NCBI GenBank assembly: GCA_034698045.1
Contig: JAQGAU010000227.1
Location: forward strand, 1-33,868
Direction of reading: 5' to 3'
Origin: Paramacrobiotus richtersi
Taxonomy: Eukaryota; Tardigrada; Eutardigrada; Parachela; Macrobiotidae
DNA: 33,868 bases
The notes below the pieces were generated by a model. The model made no database searches. It was not told where the DNA came from and saw only the letters and a program-made list of their open reading frames with translations. Of the stretch, positions 9,408-18,669 are shown piece after piece; within the stretch, counting starts at the first letter, position 1, and each line of letters opens with the position of its first letter. The position numbers and the translations under genes are program-made.

Positions 9408-11260
9408 ATGATGGCTCCTAATTGTCACCCTGGAATTCTTGCGAAATGCACGAACTTCCATACAGTACTTTTACAATTTGGAGGATTTGGACTTTTTCCA
9501 TTAAGAAAGAAAACAGATGGATCGAAACAAAGCTGGACAGGCGTTTTAGGTTCCTTGCTTTGGAGATTCTGGGTGGCAGTCCATTTGCTATCAATCATAA
9601 ACATGTCACTAAGTAGCATATATATTCAACTCTTCCTTAGCCCAATCAAAATCGAATCCTTTACCGAGAATGCGATTGACAAAGTTAGCAAAGTCATGAC
9701 AAATGTGGTTTCGTTGTTTTCTTACCTACACCTGCTTTACGTCTATGAAGAAATTTCAAGTCTTATTCACGAAATCGACAAGGTCATAGCCGCTTATTTT
9801 ACGAAAGGAACCAAAAAAGCTCTGGCTGCTGCAACGGCAGTGTCGACAGTGATCGTGTGTGGATTGTCAATCTATAGAGTTGTATGGCAAGAACTGCATG
9901 TGATACTCGCGGAGTGGGCTTCCGTGTCCCCGCAAAACAGATATGCTGAAATCTCTCTGCTGGTACCTTCGTTGACCTCCTATCCATACATTTTTAGTAG
10001 TGTTTGCCTGCACTTCTGTACACAATGGATTGTTTACCGCATAATGCTTAATGTACTTTCCTTGTTTCTGATCATTACCACAGTGGCAATCGGGGTCTGT
10101 TTTTCCCGAATGGAGGTACGCGCAAGGGAAATGCTCTGCGAGACCTGTCCATCAGAAAAATCTTATGTATCGCTTGCTGATGACCACGCCCGTCTAGGAA
10201 ACGAAGTTTTAAAACTGGATCAGAGTGTGTGCTTTTATCGTCTAGCGAATTCTATGCTGTACGTATTATTACGGTATTAATCTTCGTGTCATATGCTCCG
10301 GTTATGGTAACATCCACGCTATCTGTTCTTGAAACAATCGCTGTAATCGTCTTGTGGTTAATTGCGGATACATGGTCAGTGATCTACCTCAGCGAAAAGG
10401 TACCTAATGAAATGTCTGTTCGATGCTGTATAACTTTAGGAAGATACAGGCACTTAGGCTGTGTAAAAAAGGGTATATTCTGTCGTGCAAATAAAACAGC
10501 TGTGCTTCACTTTCAAGGTGCTAACGCGTACTGTATCCTTTGGTCTCGTTGCACAGGCAGCATCCAGCATTCCACTGTTTTACGAGCTCCTTAAACTGCT
10601 CCACAACGGAAAGGAAAGGAACGAACTTTTCTACTACATCAACAAACTACAGGGACATCCAATTCGAATGACTCTCGGAAAATTTTTCATTGTCGACCGG
10701 CAGTTTGTTGCGGCGGTAAGTCAAAGAAACAATTTATAATTAACTTTGCTCGCGCCATACGCAGCCATTCGGCTACTTGGTTATTGTTACATCTTGCAGT
10801 GCGAGGTGATCGGCACCGATTTAATTATGGGTGGTACACATATTATTTTTGTTCACTCATATTTCATTAATTAATGAAGCTTCCAGGGCATTTATGATTA
10901 CACTAGAAGAGGTTTTCCAAATAGGAGATTTTTTTAAAATCGAGGATTACTCCGGACAGCTTTTTAGCCTACATGCAAAATAAATTCGTGCAATGACCCG
11001 GATTTATTTTTTTTCAAAGTTATGTCAAGACATTTTGCAGGAAGTTTCAGGGTAAACAATTGAATGTTTGTATAATTAGATAGTCTGCGCAGCGACTATT
11101 ATTTTTCTTGCAGTTGATTGGAGCTGTTGCTACATATACGATCCTTATGTGGGAGCTGGGCGAGAAGGGAATGTCAACGGGTGACATTGCAATGATACAA
11201 ACAATGTTCCATAACGAGTTGAAGAATTTCTCCTTTTCTTTGCAAGCGCCTTATCACTAA
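9408..11260 (+). pseudogene. Gustatory-receptor-like 7TM gene Gr-1, frameshifted
   Basis: First member of a tandem trio. Exons by comparison with intact Gr-3: 9408-10399, 10557-10715, 11114-11260, with phase-0 introns between them. Exon 1 is 992 bp against 981 in Gr-3. The 11 extra bases lie near 10263-10279, where GTATTA is duplicated, and shift the frame in the helix preceding the LETIAVIVLW segment. Outside that spot the protein is open and typical: repeated hydrophobic helices, then the C-terminal exon with TYTILMWELGEKGMS, the counterpart of the insect Gr signature TYhhhhhQF. The start is the ATG at 9408, matching MMAS of Gr-3; an upstream in-frame GTG at 9381 is not a start. One lesion could also be an assembly error or a polymorphism, so the gene may be intact in other individuals. 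Confidence 0.8.
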
Positions 11261-11667
11261 TCATCGTAACTGCTGAACTTAATACTAATTTACCGTACTG
11301 CGGATGTCGTTGGTTTCCGTTTGAACCGTCAGTAAGAACTGCATGCTAAACAGTCTTATAAAATTCTGAAAGAACACGGCCCAGTAAAAGCACTTTCGGT
11401 GTGTCCTATTTCAGGAGTAAGTTGAGAATGTCAAAAGTACACAATTGCAGCAAACATTTCACGCTTAGTAAGCGATTCATCGGCTAATTTTTCTACGAAT
11501 AGTACGTTAAGCCCAAAACGGTTCTGCCGGTTGCAAGAACATTTGGAGCAGTATTATGCAATAAATGGTCATTATCGGAAATTTGAAATGTACAGATGCC
11601 CTATCATTCCTACCGCTCGTTGATTACAATTTACGGTGCGTAGCAGATTTATCCATCAGCCAAAAGT

Positions 11668-13445
11668 ATGGTTCATAAAGGCTATTGTGGAAGTCTTATG
11701 AAATGCGTAAAATTCCATACACTGCTTTTACAATTCGGAGGATTTTGATTCTTTCCACTTAGAAGAGAAACAGATGGATCCAAACCTAACTGGGCGGGCG
11801 TTTTACGTTCCTTGGTTTGGAGGATCTGGGTGCAGTCCATTTGTTCACAATCATAACCATGTCGCTAAGCAGCTTGTACAGTCTATTCTTCAGAAGCCTA
11901 ATTAAGAAAACTGGCTCGTTTACCGAGGATGCGATTTCCCAAGTTAGCACGCTCGTGGTAAGTGTGGGTTCGGTATTTTCTTACTTGCACCTGATTTACG
12001 TCCATGAGGAAGTCCTACATATCCTTCGTGAAATCGATAAAATCATAATCGTATACTTTATGCAAAGAACGAGCAGAAATCTGACTTTTATTGCGGTACT
12101 GTCAACTGGGCTCGTTTGTGGGTTGTCCTTGTACCGAGTTGTATGGAAAGAAATGGGTGCGGTACTGGCGGAATGGCTTTATGTGTCACCGGAAAACAGA
12201 TATGCTGCAGTCCCTCTGCTGGTACCTTTGCTGAGTTCTTACCCATTTCTCTTCAGCTGTATCTGTTTCTACATTTGTCTGCACTGGGTTGTTTACCTCG
12301 TAATGCTTAATGTATACAGCCTGTTTCTGTTCCTAATAACAATGGCAATCGCGATTTGCTTTTCTCAAATGGAGGCCCGCGCCAAGAAAACTTCCACTGA
12401 GAAGCATTCCCCAGGACAGTCGTATATCTCGCTAGCTGATGACCACGACCGTCTGGGAAACGAAGTTTCGAAACTGGATGAAAACGTGCGTTTTTATCGT
12501 CTAGCAAATTATCTGTTGTACCTGTTATTCTTCGTGATGTCAGCCCAGAATATGGTAACATCTGCGCCTTCTGTGGCCGAAACGGTCGCTGTAATCGTCT
12601 TGTGGTTGATTGTGGATACTTGTTCAACGATCTACCTCGCCGAAAAGGTATTTAAGTATCGGTTTGACGCTGTCGGATTGTAGTAAGATACAGTTAGTTA
12701 CTACCAGTTACCACGACTATCTTCTCCGGTGTAAAGGAAGCAGCTATGCCCGCTTACTTTATACTAGACTACTAGTTAATATTCAACCATGTTTCGGTCT
12801 CATTATACAGGCAGAATCCATTATTCCAATGTTTTACGAGTTCCTTAAACGGCTACATAATGGGAAGGAAAAGGTCGAACTTTTCTTCTACATCAGCAAG
12901 CTGCAGGGACATCCAGTAGGAATGTCTCTCGGGAAATTTTTCATTGTCGATCGGCAATTTGTTGCGGCGGTAAGCCGAATAGTTAGAATTTACAATATTT
13001 ACCCCCCGATGTGCCAAGCGTGGTCTGCTGCGGTTTCCGTAAAATCAATGATGATTCTGTTGCCTGGTTATTTGTCTGTTACGTATACGAATGTAGGAAT
13101 GGGTCATCTACATTCGTATGTTGTTATTCACTTATAAAAAACAATCAAAATCATTTATTGTTTCAAATTAGGATGATTATTTCGAATATATATTGGGGTT
13201 GACTGTTGAGCATGCAATCGATCATTTTCTGAGATCCGTAATCCACTACAGTTGTGAATCTTGTGATCGGTTCTGTTGATTACGTGATTTGCTCTGTAAC
13301 TTTCTCCTTACAGTTGATTGGAGCGATTTGTACCTATACGATCCTTATGTGGGAGCTTGGCGAGAAAGGAATGTCTCCCGAGGACATCACAATGATAAAA
13401 ACATTATTCCATAGCGAGTTCAAGAATATCTCCCTTTCGTTGTAA
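11668..13445 (+). pseudogene. Gustatory-receptor-like 7TM gene Gr-2, two lesions
   Basis: Second member of the trio. Exons: 11668-12647, 12811-12969, 13314-13445; exons 2 and 3 are fully open and exon 2 is 159 bp, as in the other two. Exon 1 has an in-frame TGA at 11746-11748, where Gr-1 and Gr-3 have a Gly codon in the QFGGF motif, and a one-base deletion near 11832 relative to Gr-3 (GTGCAG against GTGACAG). After the deletion the frame stays open through the remaining helices. The C-terminal exon keeps TYTILMWELGEKGMS and ends shortly after, without the Pro-rich tail of Gr-3. The long intact remainder suggests recent loss. A short product from an internal start at 11817 would lack the N-terminus and first helix and is unlikely to work. 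Confidence 0.8.
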
Positions 13446-13542
13446 TTATGCGGCTATTACGAGCTCGTTCTTGTATGGAAATATGTTCTATAGAAAGCCG
13501 CACTGCAGCGTCCACTGACAAGTAATCTATGATGATGACAAT

Positions 13543-13745
13543 GATGACAATGTCAGAATTTTGTTTCCTGCAGCATCCCCTTGGACGTTCTGAGACATTT
13601 TTTTCATCTTAACGTGCAAGCATTTTCAAAAACTGACAACTGCAACTAAAGAACAATTTGGTGGAGCGCTATCGCAGCCACGCTTGTAAAGGTAATGTTA
13701 TTCCCGTCTGTATCAAAACTTTTATATGAACACAGAGAGACTGGC
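13543..13745 (+). repeat. 3' flank of Gr-2 shared with Gr-3
   Basis: This stretch resembles 20860-21055 downstream of Gr-3. Both contain CGCAGCCACGCTTGT (13673-13687 and 20971-20985), followed by a similar run ending in TGAACACA...AGAGACT. The duplicated unit therefore included 3' flanking DNA, probably the 3' UTR. Confidence 0.6.
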
Positions 13746-13843
13746 AATCGATTTTTACAAGATATCAAAAGGTATGAGCTGTTTATCGTCCACCTTAACA
13801 TATGTTCTGCAGAACTATAACATAGGTAAAGTTGCTTAACTTG

Positions 13844-15180
13844 CTACAAATCGGCAGAGTTAACAAACACAAGTTGATCGCCGTCCACGGCAGCCACTGT
13901 CCATTGTCTACCGGTTTTGGCCGGCATGACATAAGACCCTCGTAGAACACCATCGATAAAGATGCTCACTTCTGCACCACATTCCGACCAGTCGAACTGG
14001 AATTCGGATTCATACCAACCTCTTTTTTTCCTGAGCTCAGCCGAAATATAGACGCCGCCTTCCTCTTCTTCTGTTTCTTGCCATGGCTTTGTGGTTGTCG
14101 ATGTTGTGGTTGTCACAGCTTCACGTTTTGCTACCTCGACAACGTATCGGTACGCTCCAGGCAACTGATTATCCAAAATCATACTTTTCCGTAAACACGC
14201 CAGAGCAAAAGGGCTATTTGTTTCTTGTCGTTGACAAACCGTTGCGATAGTTATAAGCCCATTTTGGTGAAACAACGTGGGTTCTAGTTTGCATGACGAA
14301 CTTGTCCACTCCAGTATAAACTGAACTGCATGGGCCACGAAATTCCTGCTCAGCGTAGTGTAGTGGTTTCCTCTTTGCAAGCCTCCCAGAATTGTCACAG
14401 ATGTAATCGCACTTGCGTAGCCGGGTTTGCTCAAGACTGCAGTGTAATACCCAGTACTCAGGTGTACCTCCCACATACCGTTAGCTCCTGTGGTTGTTGT
14501 ACCAACGATATTCCTGCTGGTATTCTGAAAGCCTTCACGCAATTCGACTCGAACGTTTCCTTCGGGTTTGCTGGTATTGCTATTGACAACTTGTCCGCCA
14601 GCCATGCCCGTTCCTTCGAATCGCTTGTTAATCATCAGAATGGGTGGAAGGCTGACCTCCTGATTCATCAGGAAGGTAATCATCATGTCTACATTGCGAT
14701 AGCCCACGTAGTTGAAAGAAAGATCGTACGTGATGTTTGTGGTCAACAACACCCTGAATTCACCGTTGTGCAGAGACTTTGTCTGTACAATTCCATCGAG
14801 ATGAGAATGATTCAAGGGTGTTGCCGTCACCGTTACGTTCGACATGTTAAATCCGGACTCTGCGTCGACGATGCTGCCTTTCAAGAGAGCAAGCCGGAGA
14901 GGCTTAGATGCGGGATTTGCTACAAAAAAACTGAAAGTTGGAAAATATTTTACTGGAATTCGGGACTTGACAACTCCATAATCCATTCGTCCTTAGCAAA
15001 GTCGAATAAATTAGCAATTATACAACAAAAGAAATAATTCTTCGTACATCGTAATAGGGCCAACTATGTAATCGGTATTACGCTTATTGACTTACCGGTC
15101 TCCAAAAAAGGTTCAATTTTCCATAGTCGTTGAAAGGCGATAAAAATAAACACGCTGTGAATGAAGCACAAGCCGAAGAT
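13844..15180 (-). CDS. Extracellular protein with carboxypeptidase-regulatory-like repeats (5' end unresolved)
   Basis: Two exons are supported on the minus strand: 15180-15096 and 14991-13844, joined in phase 1 (GT donor at 15095, acceptor CTAAG just before 14991). The first encodes a hydrophobic stretch (FIHSVFIFIAF) suited to a signal anchor or transmembrane helix. The second holds two beta-sandwich repeats of the CarboxypepD_reg/transthyretin-like type: the first starts LKGSIVDAESG with NGEFRVLL, the second GGQVVNSNTSKPEGNVRVEL with GMWEVHLSTGYYTAVL. A Thr-rich, mucin-like linker followed by a Glu run comes next (about 14060-14125). The C-terminal part, with many aromatic residues and ending at TAG 13844-13846, is unassigned. 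Many NxS/T sites fit secretion. No peptidase domain is seen, so an enzyme is unlikely. The start codon must lie in an upstream exon I could not find. It interrupts the Gr array on the opposite strand. Confidence 0.7.
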
Positions 15181-16225
15181 CTGCAATGAGAGGTAGAATA
15201 GGTCAAACTGATGGATTGAGCTGCATCAGCTGTTTACGTACGATCGCAAATGTTGCACACAAGCCACAGCGACGCTTTGATTTCGGTAACCTTCGCACCG
15301 CATTAAGTAGTTCGCGGTAGTTAAATCGCAATGAGTTGCTTGTCTCATCGTGGGTCTCCTCTCGTTGCGTTCCGTTCCCTGATATATGTGGCCATAAAAC
15401 CTGTACGGAGTTACCACTCTAACATGATTGTTTACAGAACTATTTTCATGTCATTAAACTTGACTTCTAAATTCTAAACAAGCGTATACTCAGTCGGCCG
15501 TATAATGCACAATTGCACATACCTGACATAAAAACAATATACAGCTTTTTGCACGTACCTTGGGCTCCTCGTACTCAGGATTCTGAATGTACTGAATGTC
15601 GGTCATGCTTTTATGTGAATCAACGATATCTGGAAATAAAGGGTCGGAAACCAGTTATGGACTATTTGGAAGTATCGATTTTATGGAAAAAGGCCTAATG
15701 TTCAATATTATTATATTGTTAACAACACACACTGGTTTGCGTCGAGACTGCCGAGTACAGTACGCGAGATTCCTGCACACGACTACGGCCAAGATTTTCT
15801 CACAGTCACGAATGCGTATGCTGCGAAAACCGTTATCGGTTAAACGTGACGTCGCACCCGTTTCTTACGATTCTTTAATATGTGTACAACATGTACCTAG
15901 TCGTGTGCATGCGCAAAGGATGTCATGACCGGCGTATATTGTAATTGTATGAATATGACTTGTTACTTACTTATTCGATAACTGTCGTAATAAGCTCCTG
16001 TCACCCGGCCGCGGCCGGCCAGGGTACTCTAAATGTTTTAGAAATTCTATTTAATTATCGATGACTTGATTTTGGCTGTCGCCTATCGGATGGGGATACC
16101 CTTCCGCGATCACACAAAAATAATGAAAAAATGTATAAGCTGATATGAAGTTTTACGGTAGGTACTGGAAAATATGAGACTTCCCATCAGTGTTACCCAG
16201 TCCGTATCTCGTACCACTTTTAAAG
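15181..16225. other. Unassigned DNA, probably holding the first exon(s) of the minus-strand gene
   Basis: The frame of the exon at 15096-15180 runs upstream to a stop without an ATG, so at least one more 5' exon is expected here or beyond. Open frames at 15513-15698 and 15596-15928 (+) have no recognisable motif. A GGCCGCGGCCGGCC palindrome-like block is at about 16006-16020. Confidence 0.4.
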
Positions 16226-16500
16226 GGCAATATCACTAATCACGATGCCGCGACTGTTTGCACTGCAGGGTCTGCGATTTAGATCAGGGATTCAGTCCGG
16301 TTTGTGATTAATAAAAATCAGGATATGTGTGAAAGGGATCTATGTAACAGCACCTAAACTTTCGCTGTCCTTGTGCCTTGTGGAGTTGTTGGAGTTCGGC
16401 GGTTGAGATGTTGTCTGTAGGTATGCGTATCATCCATGCAGTGGACTGCGTTTATGAAAAAGTGTTGAGATTTTCTTAGCGTGGAAAGTTTTACAGGTTC
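16226..16500 (+). pseudogene. Relic of a receptor guanylate cyclase cyclase-domain segment, introns retained
   Basis: This is a degenerate copy of GC-A exons 18-20 with their introns in the same order. The exon-18 part (about 16226-16299, clearest from 16244) ends with the donor TCCG|GT. The intron follows, then the exon-19 part (16366-16416) ending TTGTCT|GTAGG. A second intron ends TTTTACAG at 16496, and only GTTC of exon 20 is left before unrelated sequence begins at 16501. Retained introns show a DNA-level duplication rather than a retrocopy. The open frame is lost. The copy lacks the 100-bp hairpin found in GC-A intron 18. Confidence 0.8.
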
Positions 16501-17035
16501 AACCAATCAGGTTGTTTATTGTCCGCATACACATAGGGAATTCCCTACTTAAAGCAGCAGACACACGACTATAAACTATTAACACAAAAACAAGAAAGAA
16601 GACAAAAACATAGAGCGGTTCAGACACGATCGCGGTAAAAACTTTTTCAGCGCAAGGACATCATAGTCCAGTATCACAAACATGGAGGAACTTTTCGTTA
16701 AGAAAAGATTTAACGCTTTTCAGTTGACTCCAGTCAACGTAAGTAAATAGTTTGCGAATCCTTTAACAGTGGAGTAAGATTTCTATGGCAGCTTTATGTC
16801 ATTCCAGGCGGGCGCCATCCGTTTAGCGAAAGATCGCCGGGATGCCGCAACAGAAACTCCGCACAGGCTTGATCCGCAAGGGTCCAAAGCTTAAAGATGA
16901 TTTTCCAGATTTGCCGCCATGCGCGTTCGACCTGCACCAGAGTCACAAGCGGAGAGATGCTCCGTAAACAGTTTGTCCCTATGTTCGACCTGCCAACGAA
17001 CAAGCTTTAGCACGAATACCATGGCCGTTTAACCT
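16501..17035 (-). other. Possible 3' tail of the LINE relic
   Basis: Unrelated sequence begins abruptly at 16501, exactly where the GC relic stops, so something inserted there. Read on the minus strand it lies downstream of the LINE coding relic and ends with AATAAA (16520-16515) close to the junction, as a retroelement 3' end might. An open frame at 16794-17003 (-) has no motif I recognise. The link to the LINE rests on position only. Confidence 0.3.
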
Positions 17036-17480
17036 GCCTAGGATTAAGGTGTTTCCATCCCAGTTTGCGGAGTCGCTCACCGTAACCACTCTCATGAGAC
17101 AGTAGGTTCAATGATCGAAGAATTCAATTGTAGGATCTGTTGATCTGTTTTCGGTTCTCAGAATTTGGTCCCCAAATTTGACCTTGCTATCTGTCAACGC
17201 TATAGTGCTACAGTAATCGTATCAGGGCCAAACCAACGACTTAAACATCTGCGTACGGCAGCAGTGTCTTCGTAATCGAATAGGATATCAATGTAACCAT
17301 GCAATATATACGCTTACATGCCAGATTTTCGTGATGGTTAACCCACATGACTTTTCGATTGACAAATATACCTAAATACTTCGCTGTTATCTTAAAAGGT
17401 ACAGATCGATCTGCTTCACTTTGATAATGCATTACTTTTCACTGTTTAGTTTGGTAGTTTTTTAAAAATTGCACAATACG
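17036..17480 (-). mobile_element. Broken non-LTR retrotransposon (LINE), C-terminal reverse transcriptase part
   Basis: On the minus strand the frame at 17432-17241 reads KYLGIFVNRKVMWVNHHENL, typical of the conserved block after the catalytic core of LINE reverse transcriptases (YLGxxxDRKLTW). LLPYADV follows, like the PxLEYA block. Further on (about 17100-17040), SGYGERLRKLGWKHL resembles the C-terminal YEERLRxLxL motif of these proteins. The blocks lie in correct order but several stops and shifts separate them. The catalytic domain and 5' half are absent. I cannot name the clade. Confidence 0.6.
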
Positions 17481-17623
17481 ACCATATTTAGTAGATCACA
17501 TTGATGTGAAACGCGTATTTATTCGTAACTGCGGGCAACAAATGCTTACGTGTAAACATCGTGAATCGATCAAACGATTCCTTATGTGTAGAGGCACATC
17601 CGGTATGTGCGTATTCCGTTTTA

Positions 17624-17672
17624 TTACGAAGGTTTGATCCAACGGTTCAAACCTTCGTTCAAACCTTCGTAA
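17624..17672. repeat. Short inverted repeat
   Basis: TTACGAAGGTTTGA (17624-17637) is inverted at 17659-17672. The block TTCAAACCTTCG of the right arm is also repeated in tandem (17646-17657 and 17658-17669). Too short to assign. Confidence 0.5.
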
Positions 17673-17709
17673 CCCCTATTAATATTTTTATAATGCTAGT
17701 GTTAGGACG

Positions 17710-18350
17710 ATTTTCTACCCATTGTTATAACTATTAGTGAAATCAAGACAGCCGCGCGCTTGTAGCCGTTGAACAAGCTGGAACATTGTTTTTAATAGCC
17801 AGAACATGGATATACAGTGTCGCGAATCCCGTCTGTGGGCGCAACGTCCGGTTATTGCGCAATAGCGATGAAAAGTCTAAACACATTTCCCTTTCAAATA
17901 AATCAGCGGTTTATCCAAACTTCTTGAAACTTTCACCATAAATTAATACACATATATATGACGATCGTTCTGACACAGAATTAGCCCAGAAGCATGTTTC
18001 TTAAATTTTAAAATGGTTTTACAATTTTTGAAATTCATTTCAAAATTTCCAAAACTTACCACAGGGCTGAAAGTTGTTCAGAACGATTATCGCATATACT
18101 GTATGTGCATTTAATGATAAAAGTCTCAATAAGTTTGGATGAAGCGCTGAATTTGTTTCAAATTTTCACCGTTATTGCGCAATAACCGGCCGTTCCGCGC
18201 ACAAACGGATTTCGCGACACTCTATATTTATGTTCTGGCTATTACAAACAATGATTCAGCTTTGGCAACAGTTACAGGCTCGCGGCTGCCTTGATTTCAC
18301 TAATAGTTATAAACTTATAACAACGGGTGGAATATAGCTTTAAACGACAG
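17710..18350. mobile_element. About 640-bp foldback element with diverged arms
   Basis: The whole segment folds on itself around about 18035 (TTTTGAAA/TTTCAAAA). Clear arm matches are ACTATTAGTGAAATCAAG at 17730-17747 against its complement at 18290-18307, and CCGGTTATTGCGCAATA at 17848-17864 against 18173-18189. Similarity continues between and inside these blocks with mismatches and small gaps. Outer limits are uncertain: TTCTACCC at about 17713-17720 pairs with GGGTGGAA at about 18325-18332. No coding capacity. The arms have drifted apart, so this is older than the hairpin in GC-A. A nonautonomous DNA transposon is the best reading. Confidence 0.75.
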
Positions 18351-18429
18351 AGTTAATTAATTGTTATGAACGTCTATATTCCTGTTTTGAGAGACAGTCC
18401 ACAACTTTAGTGTGTATACAAGTTCTATT

Positions 18430-18669
18430 TCGCAAACAATTAACGCTTCGCAAGCGATTATTCAGTTGACTTTCTGGATCGCATGACAGGTAAAGCCCAA
18501 AAGTAAAACTTAAAAATATCAAAACGGTTTATCGTATTGCGCTGACTTGAAACTGCACTTTGTAATAAACACGGTCCCATCGAAAGCTGATGGGAAAAAG
18601 CCATATACGGTAGATCGTTAGCCGGCTTCATTTGCCGAGGCACCCACGCCGCATTATCATCCCGTCACA
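18430..18669 (+). promoter_or_regulatory. Conserved 5' flank of Gr-3
   Basis: This is the counterpart of 9200-9407 upstream of Gr-1, with the same order of shared blocks (TTAACGCTTCGCA, CTTTCTGGATC, AATAAACACGGTCCC). It probably includes the promoter and 5' UTR. No TATA box is obvious. Confidence 0.5.

Noticed and set aside
11746-11748. In-frame TGA in Gr-2 read as selenocysteine
   Set aside because: Paralogues have Gly there, no selenoprotein context exists, and a second lesion follows 85 bp later.
14330-15037. 235-codon open frame on the plus strand
   Set aside because: It is antisense to the minus-strand exon with clear beta-sandwich repeats and shows no motif of its own.
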